From Aldehydirespirator sp965221605 (GTDB taxonomy: Bacteria > Actinomycetota > Acidimicrobiia > Acidimicrobiales > Aldehydirespiratoraceae), in the NCBI GenBank assembly GCA_965221605.1, contig CBDCSK010000016.1, positions 558,001 through 622,000 of the forward strand: a stretch of DNA of 64,000 bases, written 5' to 3'. The notes below the pieces were generated by a model that was given only the letters and a program-made list of their open reading frames with translations, ran no database searches and had not been told where the DNA came from. The translations under genes were made by a program, and so were the position numbers. This document shows, piece after piece, positions 35,183 to 42,078 of this stretch (positions are counted from its first letter, which is position 1; each line of letters opens with the position of its first letter).

Positions 35183-36122
35183 CGGCTCGTATCTGGCCGA
35201 ACTGCTCCTGGACCAGGGCTACGAGGTCATAGGCATGGTGCGGCGATCCAGCATCGTCAACTACGAGCGCATCGCCCACATCCAGGACCAGGTTCGGATA
35301 GTCACCGGAGACCTGCTCGACCAGGTGTCCATGATCGAGATCCTGCGGACCTACCGGCCCGACGAGGTGTACAACCTCGCGGCCCAGTCCTTCGTCCAGA
35401 CCTCGTTCAGCCAGCCGGTGCTCACCGGCGAGACCACCGCCCTGGGGGTCACCCGGATCCTCGACGCCATCCGGCTGGTCAACCGGGACATCCGCTTCTA
35501 CCAGGCCAGCTCGTCGGAGATGTTCGGGAAGGTGCGGGAAGTCCCCCAGAACGAGCAGACACCGTTCTATCCCCGCAGCCCCTACGGGGTGGCCAAGGTC
35601 TACGGGCACTGGATCACGGTCAACTACCGCGAGTCCTACGGGCTGCACGCCACTTCGGGGATCCTCTTCAACCACGAGAGCCCGCGCCGGGGCATGGAGT
35701 TCGTGACCCGCAAGATCACCCACGCCGCGGCCAGTATCAAGCTCGGCCTGGCCGACGAGCTGCGGCTCGGCAACCTGGATTCGCAGCGGGACTGGGGCTA
35801 CGCCGCGGACTACGTCGAGGCCATGTGGCGGATGCTCCAGCAGGACGAGCCCGACGACTACGTGATCTGCACCGGCAAGACCCACTCGGTGCGCACCCTG
35901 TGCGAGCTGGCCTTCGAGCACGTCGGGCTGGACTACCGCGACCACGTCGTGGTGGACGAGCGCTTCATCCGCCCCGCCGAGGTCGACCTGCTCGTGGGGG
36001 ACTCGTCCAAGGCCACCGACGCGTTCGGCTGGCACCCGAGGACGACGTTCGTGGAGCTGGTGCGGCTGATGGTGGACGCCGACCTCGCGCTGCTGCAGAG
36101 CCGACCCGGCCGAGCCGGCTAA
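35142..36122 (+). CDS. gmd: GDP-mannose 4,6-dehydratase
   Basis: NADP-dependent conversion of GDP-mannose to GDP-4-keto-6-deoxy-D-mannose. It has 326 residues. GITGQDGSYLAELLLDQGYEV gives the cofactor loop (GITGQDGS), followed by the Gmd-specific NLAAQSFVQTSF, QASSSEMFGKV, YGVAKVYGHW (catalytic Tyr-Lys) and FNHESPRRG. The start is the second of two tandem copies of the same N-terminal coding sequence; the first is closed by a stop codon. It works with rmd upstream and with the GDP-mannose genes elsewhere in the window. Confidence 0.97.
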   Translation: MARRALITGITGQDGSYLAELLLDQGYEVIGMVRRSSIVNYERIAHIQDQVRIVTGDLLDQVSMIEILRTYRPDEVYNLAAQSFVQTSFSQPVLTGETTALGVTRILDAIRLVNRDIRFYQASSSEMFGKVREVPQNEQTPFYPRSPYGVAKVYGHWITVNYRESYGLHATSGILFNHESPRRGMEFVTRKITHAAASIKLGLADELRLGNLDSQRDWGYAADYVEAMWRMLQQDEPDDYVICTGKTHSVRTLCELAFEHVGLDYRDHVVVDERFIRPAEVDLLVGDSSKATDAFGWHPRTTFVELVRLMVDADLALLQSRPGRAG

Positions 36123-36143
36123 GAGCGAGCGCGAGAAGCCGCG

Positions 36144-37073
36144 GTGATCACGGTCCTCGCAGGGGGTGTGGGAGCGGCCCGCTACCTGGCGGGGCAGTTG
36201 CTGGTGACCTCGCCCTCCGACGTCACCGCGGTGGTGAACGTGGCCGACGACATCGAATTGCACGGCCTGCACGTCAGCCCCGACATCGACACCGTCGTCT
36301 ACACGCTGTCGGGGGCCATCGACCCCGAACGGGGCTGGGGCCTGGCCGACGAGACATGGAACGCGCTCGGAGAACTCCGGTCGCTGGGGATCGACGCCTG
36401 GTTCAATCTGGGCGACCGCGACATAGGCACCCACCTGTTCCGCACCACCCTGCTTCGCCAGGGGCACACTCTGAGCGAGGCGACCGCTCGCCTGGCCGCG
36501 GCCCGCGGTCTGGGCTGCAGGATCCTGCCGGTGAGCGACCAGCCGATCGAGACCCGGGTCACGCTGGCCGAGGGCACCGAGATCGGATTCCAGGAGTACT
36601 TCGTCCGCCTGGCGCACGACGTCGCCATCTCCGGGGTGCGGTTCGCGGGCGCCGGCGACGCCTACCCCGCACCGGGCGTGCTCGAGGCCATAGACCATGC
36701 CGAGGTCGTGGTGATCGCACCGTCCAACCCGGTCGTGTCGATCGGCCCGGTCCTGGCCGTGCGGGGCGTGACGGAAGCGCTCGCGGCCCGGCGGGAGCGC
36801 AACGTGGCCGTGTCACCCATACTGGCGGGCGCGGCCCTCAAGGGGCCCGCCGACCGGATGCTACGGGAGCTGGGCGAGGAGGCAAGCGTGGTGGGGGTGG
36901 CCCGCCGCTACCGGGAAGTGGTCGGTGCTCTGGTGATCGACGAGGCCGACGCAGAGTTGGCCGCGGCGGTGGCCGACGCCGGGGTTCGGCCCGTGGTGGC
37001 CCCCACGATCATGTCCTCACCGCAGGCCGCAGCCGAGTTGGCCCGCCGAACCGTGGCCGCGGTGTCGCCGTGA
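36144..37073 (+). CDS. cofD: 2-phospho-L-lactate transferase (F420 biosynthesis)
   Basis: FbiA/CofD transfers the phospholactyl or phosphoenolpyruvyl group to 7,8-didemethyl-8-hydroxy-5-deazariboflavin (Fo). It has 309 residues, starting at GTG (MITVLAGGVGAARYLAG). Family residues: VVNVADDIELHGLHVSPDIDTVVYTL, FNLGDRDIGTHLFRT, SDQPIETRV and IAPSNPVVSIGPVL. Its stop codon lies within the first copy of a 38-bp tandem repeat that leads to cofE. Confidence 0.96.
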   Translation: MITVLAGGVGAARYLAGQLLVTSPSDVTAVVNVADDIELHGLHVSPDIDTVVYTLSGAIDPERGWGLADETWNALGELRSLGIDAWFNLGDRDIGTHLFRTTLLRQGHTLSEATARLAAARGLGCRILPVSDQPIETRVTLAEGTEIGFQEYFVRLAHDVAISGVRFAGAGDAYPAPGVLEAIDHAEVVVIAPSNPVVSIGPVLAVRGVTEALAARRERNVAVSPILAGAALKGPADRMLRELGEEASVVGVARRYREVVGALVIDEADAELAAAVADAGVRPVVAPTIMSSPQAAAELARRTVAAVSP

Positions 37074-37145
37074 GTGCGCGATCCCGCCCCGGCGCGGCGG
37101 CATCGTCGTGAGTGCGCGATCCGACCCCGGCGCCACGGAGCCGTC
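37070..37145 (+). repeat. 38-bp tandem duplication at the cofD/cofE junction
   Basis: Copy 1 (37070-37107) begins with the GTGA that contains the cofD stop. Copy 2 is at 37108-37145, and a third GTGAG at 37146 is the cofE start. Both copies begin GTGAGTGCGCGATCC and differ mainly in their second halves. The ancestral junction was probably a direct GTGA overlap. Confidence 0.85.
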
Positions 37146-37850
37146 GTGAGCCTCGAGATCCTCGGGATCGAGGGCATCGGCGAGGTGCGGCCCGGCGACG
37201 ACCTGGCTGCGCTCATCGTGGCTGGGGCCGGACCCGATTCGCTGCGGGACCGGGACTGCGTCGTCGTCACCCAGAAGGTGGTGTCCAAGGCCGAGGGCCG
37301 GCTTGCAGCCGTCGACCCCGACGACCCGACCAGCCACAAGCCGCTGGTGGAGGCCGAGTCGGTCCGGGTGCTGCGCCGCCGGGGCGACCTGATCATCTCG
37401 GAGACGGCCCAAGGCTTCGTGTGCGCCAATGCCGGCGTCGATCTCAGCAATGTCGAGGAGGGCTGGGCCGCGTTGTTTCCGGTGGACTCCGACCGCTCGG
37501 CCCGCCGCATCCGCGACCGCATCCGGGCTCTGGCCGGCGTGGAGGTCGCGGTGGTCGTCTCCGACACCTTCGGCCGGCCCTGGCGCCGCGGCGTGACCGA
37601 CACCGCCATCGGCTGCGCGGGAATCGCCGCGGTGGTGGACCTGCGGGGAACCTCCGACGCGCTGGGCCGCGAGCTCAAGGTGACCGAGGTGGCGGTGGCC
37701 GACGAGATCGCCGCGGCCGCCGACCTGGTCATGGGCAAGGCCAAGGGCGTGCCCGTGGCGGTAGTGCGGGGCTTGGAGGAGTCCTGGTTCCGCCCCGGCT
37801 CAGTGGCCGAGGAGATAGTCCGCCCCCCCGCCGACGACCTCTTCCGCTAG
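37146..37850 (+). CDS. cofE: Coenzyme F420 gamma-glutamyl ligase, single-domain
   Basis: Adds glutamates to F420-0 (GTP-dependent). GTG at 37146 gives VSLEILGIEGIGEV, the usual N-terminus, and 234 residues. Conserved DCVVVTQKVVSKAEG, CANAGVDLSNV, VVVSDTFGRPWRRGVTDTAIG and ELKVTEVAVADEIAAAADLVMGKA are present. The FMN-binding reductase domain fused to mycobacterial FbiB is absent, so dehydro-F420 reduction needs another enzyme. The last codons (GACCTCTTCCGC) are repeated 0.9 kb downstream beyond a toxin-antitoxin segment. Confidence 0.96.
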   Translation: MSLEILGIEGIGEVRPGDDLAALIVAGAGPDSLRDRDCVVVTQKVVSKAEGRLAAVDPDDPTSHKPLVEAESVRVLRRRGDLIISETAQGFVCANAGVDLSNVEEGWAALFPVDSDRSARRIRDRIRALAGVEVAVVVSDTFGRPWRRGVTDTAIGCAGIAAVVDLRGTSDALGRELKVTEVAVADEIAAAADLVMGKAKGVPVAVVRGLEESWFRPGSVAEEIVRPPADDLFR

Positions 37851-37855
37851 CCGCC
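37835..37855 (+). repeat. 21-bp direct repeat, left copy (cofE 3' end)
   Basis: Starts CGACCTCTTCCGCTA; matches 38754-38774 at 20 of 21 positions. The two copies bracket the toxin-antitoxin segment, like a target duplication or a recombination scar. Confidence 0.8.
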
Positions 37856-37927
37856 CTCCACCGCGGCCGCTGTTTCGCGGGCTGGCGATCAGACGGGCTC
37901 GGAGTAGTTGGGTCTGATGGGGTGCGG

Positions 37928-37993
37928 TGAATGTTCTGGAGCCGAACGGGCTCGCGTGTTCGGAGGCGTGGGCGGGGCCGTAGGTTGCCGTGC
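37928..37993 (-). pseudogene. Fragment of a DUF222/HNH endonuclease gene (3' region)
   Basis: About 76 percent identical over 66 bp to the 3' part of the intact HNH gene (about 40391-40456). Translated on the minus strand it gives TYGPAHASEHASPFGS, parallel to THGPAHAPEPGSLFDS of the intact protein. No longer open reading frame of that family remains around it, so it is debris of a former copy. The flanks (37856-37927 and 37994-38014) show nothing recognisable. Confidence 0.65.
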
Positions 37994-38014
37994 GGCCCGA
38001 GACTCGTCCCCGAG

Positions 38015-38038
38015 CAAGTAGCTCTGTTAGGCTACTTG
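38015..38038 (+). promoter_or_regulatory. Operator-like inverted repeat before the antitoxin
   Basis: Perfect 8-bp arms CAAGTAGC (38015-38022) / GCTACTTG (38031-38038) with an 8-nt spacer, ending 1 nt before the antitoxin ATG. Placement fits autorepression by the ribbon-helix-helix antitoxin. Confidence 0.6.
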
Positions 38039-38039
38039 T

Positions 38040-38291
38040 ATGGCGCTTTCTCAGACTACTACGTTGCGGGTTCCTACCGAGTTGCGGGACGAGATCTCCC
38101 GGCTGGCCAAGCAGCGCGGCACGACCATGGTGGATGTCGTTGCCGACGCAGTGCATCGGCTCGGTCATGACGAGTGGTGGTCGGCGGCTCGCGGCGCACT
38201 CGATGAGCTGAGCAACGCGGAGGCAGCCTCGTATGAGGCCGAGGGCCGGAGACTGGACGCGGCGGCTGCCGACGGCCTCCATGACCGATGA
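38040..38291 (+). CDS. Ribbon-helix-helix antitoxin (MazE-like)
   Basis: An 83-residue protein with an N-terminal RHH-like DNA-binding segment (TTLRVPTELRDEISRLAKQRG) and a C-terminal acidic region suited to toxin binding (SNAEAASYEAEGRRLD). Its stop overlaps the toxin start region. An inverted repeat just upstream is its probable operator. Type II antitoxin by context. Confidence 0.85.
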   Translation: MALSQTTTLRVPTELRDEISRLAKQRGTTMVDVVADAVHRLGHDEWWSAARGALDELSNAEAASYEAEGRRLDAAAADGLHDR

Positions 38292-38667
38292 CTCGATGAC
38301 CGATGCCTCGATGACCGACGAGGGGCGGCTGCTGCGCGGCGACGTGTGGCTCGTCGACTTCGGCGCCGATCCGCAGGATCCCGAACAGGCCTTCCCGCGG
38401 CCGGCGGCCATCGTGTCCGATGACCGGCTGCACCACCCGAACCTGAGGATGGTCATCGTGGTTCCAGGAACGTCCACGATCCGGCGGATTCCGTTGCATG
38501 TGGTGCTCACGCCCGACCGTGACAACGGCCTGGCCGCCGAGACGGCGTTTCAGGTGGAGCAGGTGCGAGCCGTATCGACCGGCCGTCTCATCGAGAGGCT
38601 CGGACAACTCGACGCGCTGAGCCGCCACGCGATCGACGAGACATTGCGCAACGTGCTCTGCCTCTAG
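38281..38667 (+). CDS. PemK/MazF-type toxin
   Basis: Endoribonuclease-type toxin of up to 128 residues. RGDVWLVDFGADPQDPEQ, RPAAIVSDD, MVIVVPGTSTIRRIPLHV and the final helix region match the MazF/PemK fold. Three in-frame ATG codons (38281, 38296 and 38311) lie in a 15-bp tandem repeat, ATGACCGATGACTCG and variants. The first overlaps the antitoxin stop by 11 bp; the third, just before MTDEGRLLRGDVW, gives the usual family length. Confidence 0.87.
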   Translation: MTDDSMTDASMTDEGRLLRGDVWLVDFGADPQDPEQAFPRPAAIVSDDRLHHPNLRMVIVVPGTSTIRRIPLHVVLTPDRDNGLAAETAFQVEQVRAVSTGRLIERLGQLDALSRHAIDETLRNVLCL

Positions 38668-38685
38668 CAGAGCACCCCAGGACGC

Positions 38686-38774
38686 CTAATGGCGCCGGGT
38701 GAAGTTCCAGTGGTCGGCCAGCATCTCGTGCAGGCCGCGGCGGGCCCGCCAGCCGACCTCTTCCGCTAACCGCC
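38686..38774 (-). pseudogene. Fragment of a galE-like gene, C-terminal end
   Basis: On the minus strand this reads RLAEEVGWRARRGLHEMLADH and then WNFTRRH before a TAG, clearly the C-terminus of a UDP-sugar 4-epimerase. It is 86 percent identical (56 of 65) to the 3' end of the intact galE at 48583-48647. No further epimerase sequence follows. Its upstream end merges with a copy of the cofE 3' end (38754-38774). Confidence 0.75.
38754..38774 (+). repeat. 21-bp direct repeat, right copy
   Basis: Partner of 37835-37855 with one G/A difference. Marks the right edge of the toxin-antitoxin segment and fuses to the galE remnant. Confidence 0.8.
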
Positions 38775-38780
38775 TAGCCG

Positions 38781-39905
38781 TCAGGGGATTCGGTCGGGAG
38801 ACAGCAGCCATGCGCGGGTGGCTTGATGGGCAAAGCCGACGCGGCCGTGGCCGGTGCTGCGGATGAAGCCGGCTCGGATGAGCCGCGACCGGTAGGTGCT
38901 TATGTAACTGGAGCTGCGGCCGAGGCGCCGCGAGATGTCCGCGGTCGAGGTGTCGCCGTCGTCCTGGGCCATGGCCAGGGCGAACTGGCGGTCCATCCCC
39001 GACATTGATCGCCAGATGGGCGCCAGCACCAAATTGGGGAGCCGGCGCTCAGCCTCGGCTACGCCCGACGACACGTCCGCGATCTCCAGGCGCGGCGGAT
39101 CCGAGGATGCGGCCCGCCAGGAATGGAAGCCGATGAGCTGCACCATGAAGGGGTATCCATCGCTGGCCTCGACGGCGCGACCCAGCGCGTCGTCGCTGAT
39201 GCGTCCTCCGTGCGCGGCGATCGGCTCCGCGAAGGCGGTCGCAGTGGCCGCGTCGGACAACTCGGCGATCTCATGGCGGGAGCAGCGCTGCAGAAAGGTG
39301 ATGGCTGAATCCTGCAGCACGGTGTCGTCGATGCTGGGAAGGCCCGCGGCCACGAACGCGATTGGCAACTCCTCTCGTCGCGTGACGTGCTGAAGGGTTG
39401 TGGCGAACTCGCGCAACTCCGACGGCTCGCCGCCCTGCAGTTCGTCGAGCGTGATGAGCAGCCCTCTGCGCTCGGATGCGAGGCGGGATCCAAGGTCGGT
39501 CAGGACCGACCGCAGCCGGGCGTCGGCCGCCCCGGCGTCCAGCGGGTCGGCTCGGGTGAACTCGACGCCCACGCCGAGCGCGCTGATCCCCGTCAGCCGT
39601 GGCCGGCTGTGCTGACCGTGGTCACCACCCGACAACTCCAGCACCGCTGCGACCAGTCTGCTGCACAGATCCCCGTTGGCGGTCTCCGCGATCACCGGCC
39701 AGCCGCGGTCTCGCGCCTGCTCCTGCACGGCGTTGAGCGTCGCCGTCTTACCCGCGCCGCGCACTCCGATGAGCAGTGAGGTGAAGTCGGGGTGACCGGC
39801 ACCACTGTCCAAAGCCTCCCCGAGTGCATCCAACACGCACGCCCGCCCCGCGAGCACAGGCGGAGAGGCCCCGAACGACGGCCTGAACGGGTTGCCGCTG
39901 GCCAT
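38781..39905 (-). CDS. AAA ATPase with C-terminal winged helix
   Basis: A 374-residue P-loop protein: an N-terminal PFRPSFGASPPVLAGR lead, Walker A GVRGAGKT (about 47-54), Walker B LLITLDELQGG, AGLPSI as sensor-like strand, and a C-terminal winged helix (about 310-360; STADISRRLGRSSSYISTYRSRLIRAGFI). This is the pattern of archaeal-type/STAND-like ATPases often carried by mobile or defence regions. Upstream are three 18-bp direct repeats that may be its own binding sites. The function is unknown; it has no obvious effector domain. Confidence 0.8.
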   Translation of the reverse strand: MASGNPFRPSFGASPPVLAGRACVLDALGEALDSGAGHPDFTSLLIGVRGAGKTATLNAVQEQARDRGWPVIAETANGDLCSRLVAAVLELSGGDHGQHSRPRLTGISALGVGVEFTRADPLDAGAADARLRSVLTDLGSRLASERRGLLITLDELQGGEPSELREFATTLQHVTRREELPIAFVAAGLPSIDDTVLQDSAITFLQRCSRHEIAELSDAATATAFAEPIAAHGGRISDDALGRAVEASDGYPFMVQLIGFHSWRAASSDPPRLEIADVSSGVAEAERRLPNLVLAPIWRSMSGMDRQFALAMAQDDGDTSTADISRRLGRSSSYISTYRSRLIRAGFIRSTGHGRVGFAHQATRAWLLSPDRIP

Positions 39906-40027
39906 GCGCTACGCCCGCCGCGCCCGTGTCGCCTCCAGGAGGCGGCATTCACGGCCTAAGAGGATCGCTACTCGTAGTTCCACTGCACCCCAGACCCCAT
40001 GCTCGCTGAGCGTCCAGCCTACCGCCC

Positions 40028-40080
40028 TTTGCGAGCTTTGGATTCTTCGCGAGCTTAGTATCTTTTGCGAGCTTTGGATT
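40028..40080 (-). repeat. Three 18-bp direct repeats upstream of the AAA/wHTH gene
   Basis: GCGAGCTT recurs at 40031, 40049 and 40067, an exact period of 18 bp. The context is TTTGCGAGCTTTGGATT for units 1 and 3; unit 2 is variant. On the minus strand the units read AAGCTCGC, and AAAAGATACT lies between units as a possible -10. The rest of the gap 39906-40130 holds no gene. Confidence 0.7.
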
Positions 40081-40130
40081 TGAGTGCTGCGCGCTTCAGG
40101 TTGGAGTGAGGGTCGAGCAGACCCCCGGAG

Positions 40131-41615
40131 TCAGGGCGGCCCACGGTCGTCCGCGTGCGGGCCCAGTGTGCCAGCTCGCCGGGCGCGCGATCTCTCCAGC
40201 ACCGCCCGGGCGGTAGCCGGGCCGGACCTCGCCGGCGGATCGCCGTGCTGCGCCGGCCGCGCTCCGCTGTGTCGGAATCCGTTCGCCTGCGGGTGATCGG
40301 GGACACCGGTTGCCTCCGGCCTGCCCAGTGCAAGCATGTTCGAAGACTGGGCCGTGACGGGTTCGAGCGGTCGAGCCTGGTCGGTCGGGGTGGATGTTGC
40401 TGAGTCGAACAGGCTCCCCGGCTCGGGGGCGTGAGCGGGGCCGTGGGTCACGGTGTTGGGCGGGTGCAGGGTGCGTCTGCCCGGCGGACCGTGGATCTGC
40501 CAGCCGAAGTAGTGGATCTTGTGGTGGCAGCGCCAGCAGGCCAGCACCATGTTGTCGATGCTGGTGGCCCCGCCCTGGGACACAGGCCTCACGTGATGGG
40601 CGTCGCAGATGTCGGGGTGGGCGTCGCAGGCGAAGCATCCCCCGTCGCGGGCGATCAGCAGCTGGCGCTGAGCCTCGGTGGCCCGGCGCACAGAATGGGC
40701 CCGCCATATCGGTCTGCCCCGGCGGTCATAGACGATGCCGGTGAACTTGGCGTTGCAGGACAGCTCCTCAAGCACCGACCGGGGCAGCCGCTCACCGTCG
40801 GCAAGCTCAGCGATGAGCTCGCCGGTGCCCTCATCGACGTGCGCAACCACACAGATGTCAACAAAGGGCTTGGTCACCTGGCCGCCCGCGTTGTTGAAGG
40901 TGAAGTGCTCCAAGGCATCAGCCATGCACTGGTCGAAGCTGCGACGCTGGTGCCCGTTGCCGTTGGCGGCGGCGTGCTTCTTGTCGGTGTCGTGGAGGTG
41001 AGCAGCCTCGGCCCGCAGCCGGTTGTGGATGCGACGCCCGGTCACGGCGTCGAACTCTCCGCGCAGATGCACCATCCCGTCGTCGGCGTTCCACAGCCGC
41101 ACGCAGCGGCGGGCCCGCTGGCGGGCATGCTCGCTCTCACCACCGTCGCCTTGGCGCTCCACAGTCCAGCGGCGGGTCTCCTTGGTAAACTGCTCTGGAC
41201 GCATCGACTCAGCCTTGGCCAGCAGATCCCCGTCACCCTCGACATCCGCCGCGCTGGTCTTCGACGCAGCCTCCGCAAGCCGCTTGGCGTTGGCCGCCGG
41301 GACCCGCCCCGACTCCACCGCCTCACGCAGCCTGGGTGTATCGCGCAGAACCTCGGCGGTCTTGACCTGGCTGCGAGCCTCCTGCCGCGACAGCCCCGCA
41401 CCCGAAGCCAGCACCTCCGCGCCGCCGTCACCATGACGCTCCCGACCGGCGATGCTGGCCGCGGCCGAGGTCTGAGCGGCCGACACGATCGCCACCGTGG
41501 CCATGGCCACCGGCAGCATCTCCCGCATCTCCGCGCACGAAGCCGAGCCCTCATTGACCAGCGCCAGCATCTCCCTGGCGGCGGCCTCGGCCCGGCGGGC
41601 GGCTTCGATCAACAT
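40131..41615 (-). CDS. DUF222-HNH endonuclease (13E12-repeat family)
   Basis: About 494 residues. The N-terminal helical DUF222 region (about 1-300) contains LSRQEARSQVKTAEVL and the AAANAKRL-like segment. The C-terminal HNH nuclease motif is CDAHPDICDAHHVRP with DNMVLACWRCHHKIH (zinc ligands plus catalytic His). The last about 110 residues are low-complexity. Such genes are abundant, often multicopy and mobile in actinobacteria; a broken relative lies at 37928. ATG at 41615 is chosen over TTG at 41651 because that TTG is the first part of a promoter -35. Confidence 0.88.
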   Translation of the reverse strand: MLIEAARRAEAAAREMLALVNEGSASCAEMREMLPVAMATVAIVSAAQTSAAASIAGRERHGDGGAEVLASGAGLSRQEARSQVKTAEVLRDTPRLREAVESGRVPAANAKRLAEAASKTSAADVEGDGDLLAKAESMRPEQFTKETRRWTVERQGDGGESEHARQRARRCVRLWNADDGMVHLRGEFDAVTGRRIHNRLRAEAAHLHDTDKKHAAANGNGHQRRSFDQCMADALEHFTFNNAGGQVTKPFVDICVVAHVDEGTGELIAELADGERLPRSVLEELSCNAKFTGIVYDRRGRPIWRAHSVRRATEAQRQLLIARDGGCFACDAHPDICDAHHVRPVSQGGATSIDNMVLACWRCHHKIHYFGWQIHGPPGRRTLHPPNTVTHGPAHAPEPGSLFDSATSTPTDQARPLEPVTAQSSNMLALGRPEATGVPDHPQANGFRHSGARPAQHGDPPARSGPATARAVLERSRARRAGTLGPHADDRGPP

Positions 41616-41621
41616 GCACAC

Positions 41622-41651
41622 AGTATCCCATAGGGGTGTGACATCTGTCAA
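41622..41651 (-). promoter_or_regulatory. Promoter of the HNH gene
   Basis: TTGACA (41651-41646, minus strand) and GATACT (41627-41622) are 18 bp apart, a near-consensus sigma-70 promoter. The HNH ATG is 6 nt after the -10, so the transcript would be leaderless. Confidence 0.6.
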
Positions 41652-41855
41652 GCATTCACATTATTTATCAGTATTTCTGGAGAACATTCGGCAGACGCAG
41701 TTCGAACGCCGCGAGCTCATGTGCTCCGGCTTCTCCCGCCCAACCAGGCGTGCTGGGCCATACGGCAAGGCGCATAGCGAAACCACCATTCGTCGGGAGC
41801 AACTAGCCGGTCGGGCAGCTTGAACCCTCTGGCGGGTGCCGCTACCGTGCCGCTC

Positions 41856-41957
41856 GCCAGCGAATGTCGGGGGTATATGCCACCCCCATCAGTGACCGGA
41901 AACCCGCGGTGGGCCTCGCCATGGTTCCCTTCGGCTCGGTCACAGGCATTCGCTGGC
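41856..41957 (+). ncRNA. Three-way-junction structured element, candidate leader RNA
   Basis: Nested inverted repeats. The outer stem is GCCAGCGAATG (41856-41866) / CATTCGCTGGC (41947-41957), a perfect 11 bp. Hairpin 2 is GGGGGT (41869-41874) / ACCCCC (41882-41887) with loop ATATGCC. Hairpin 3 is GTGACCG (41892-41898) / CGGTCAC (41937-41943), with further inner pairing GGAAACC/GGTTCC and GGTG/CGCC. The stems pair without conflict and leave short junctions of 2, 4 and 3 nt. It lies 34 nt before a leader ORF and upstream of the restriction gene. I do not recognise an RNA family; a small mobile element is an alternative. The rest of 41652-41991 has an AT-rich patch (41650-41690) that may hold the promoter, and otherwise nothing I can name. 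Confidence 0.5.
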
Positions 41958-41991
41958 ACGAAAGCCCAAACCGCACCGGAGGGAGCCACCC

Positions 41992-42078
41992 ATGCCGGAA
42001 ACGGCCCCAGGCCACGCCAGCGGCAACGCGTTGCACTCCGCTGCCCGGCGCTCCTCGCGATATCAGGCTGGCCAATGA
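41992..42078 (+). CDS. 28-residue leader ORF coupled to the restriction gene
   Basis: ATG at 41992 follows a strong ribosome binding site, GGAGGGA (41978-41984), by 7 nt. It encodes 28 residues beginning MPETAPGHASGNALH and ending RYQAGQ. Its TGA (42076-42078) overlaps the ATG (42075) of the next gene as ATGA. The downstream gene has no ribosome binding site of its own, so its translation probably depends on this ORF. No similarity is recognised. Confidence 0.6.
   Translation: MPETAPGHASGNALHSAARRSSRYQAGQ

Noticed and set aside
41646..41651. TTG at 41651 as HNH gene start
   Set aside because: The codon is the first half of a TTGACA -35 element paired with GATACT at 18 bp; ATG 41615 follows the expected transcription start.
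41820..42074. In-frame upstream extension of the Res protein (85 codons)
   Set aside because: Low-complexity composition unlike the family N-terminus. It crosses the structured element, and the ATGA coupling supports the start at 42075.
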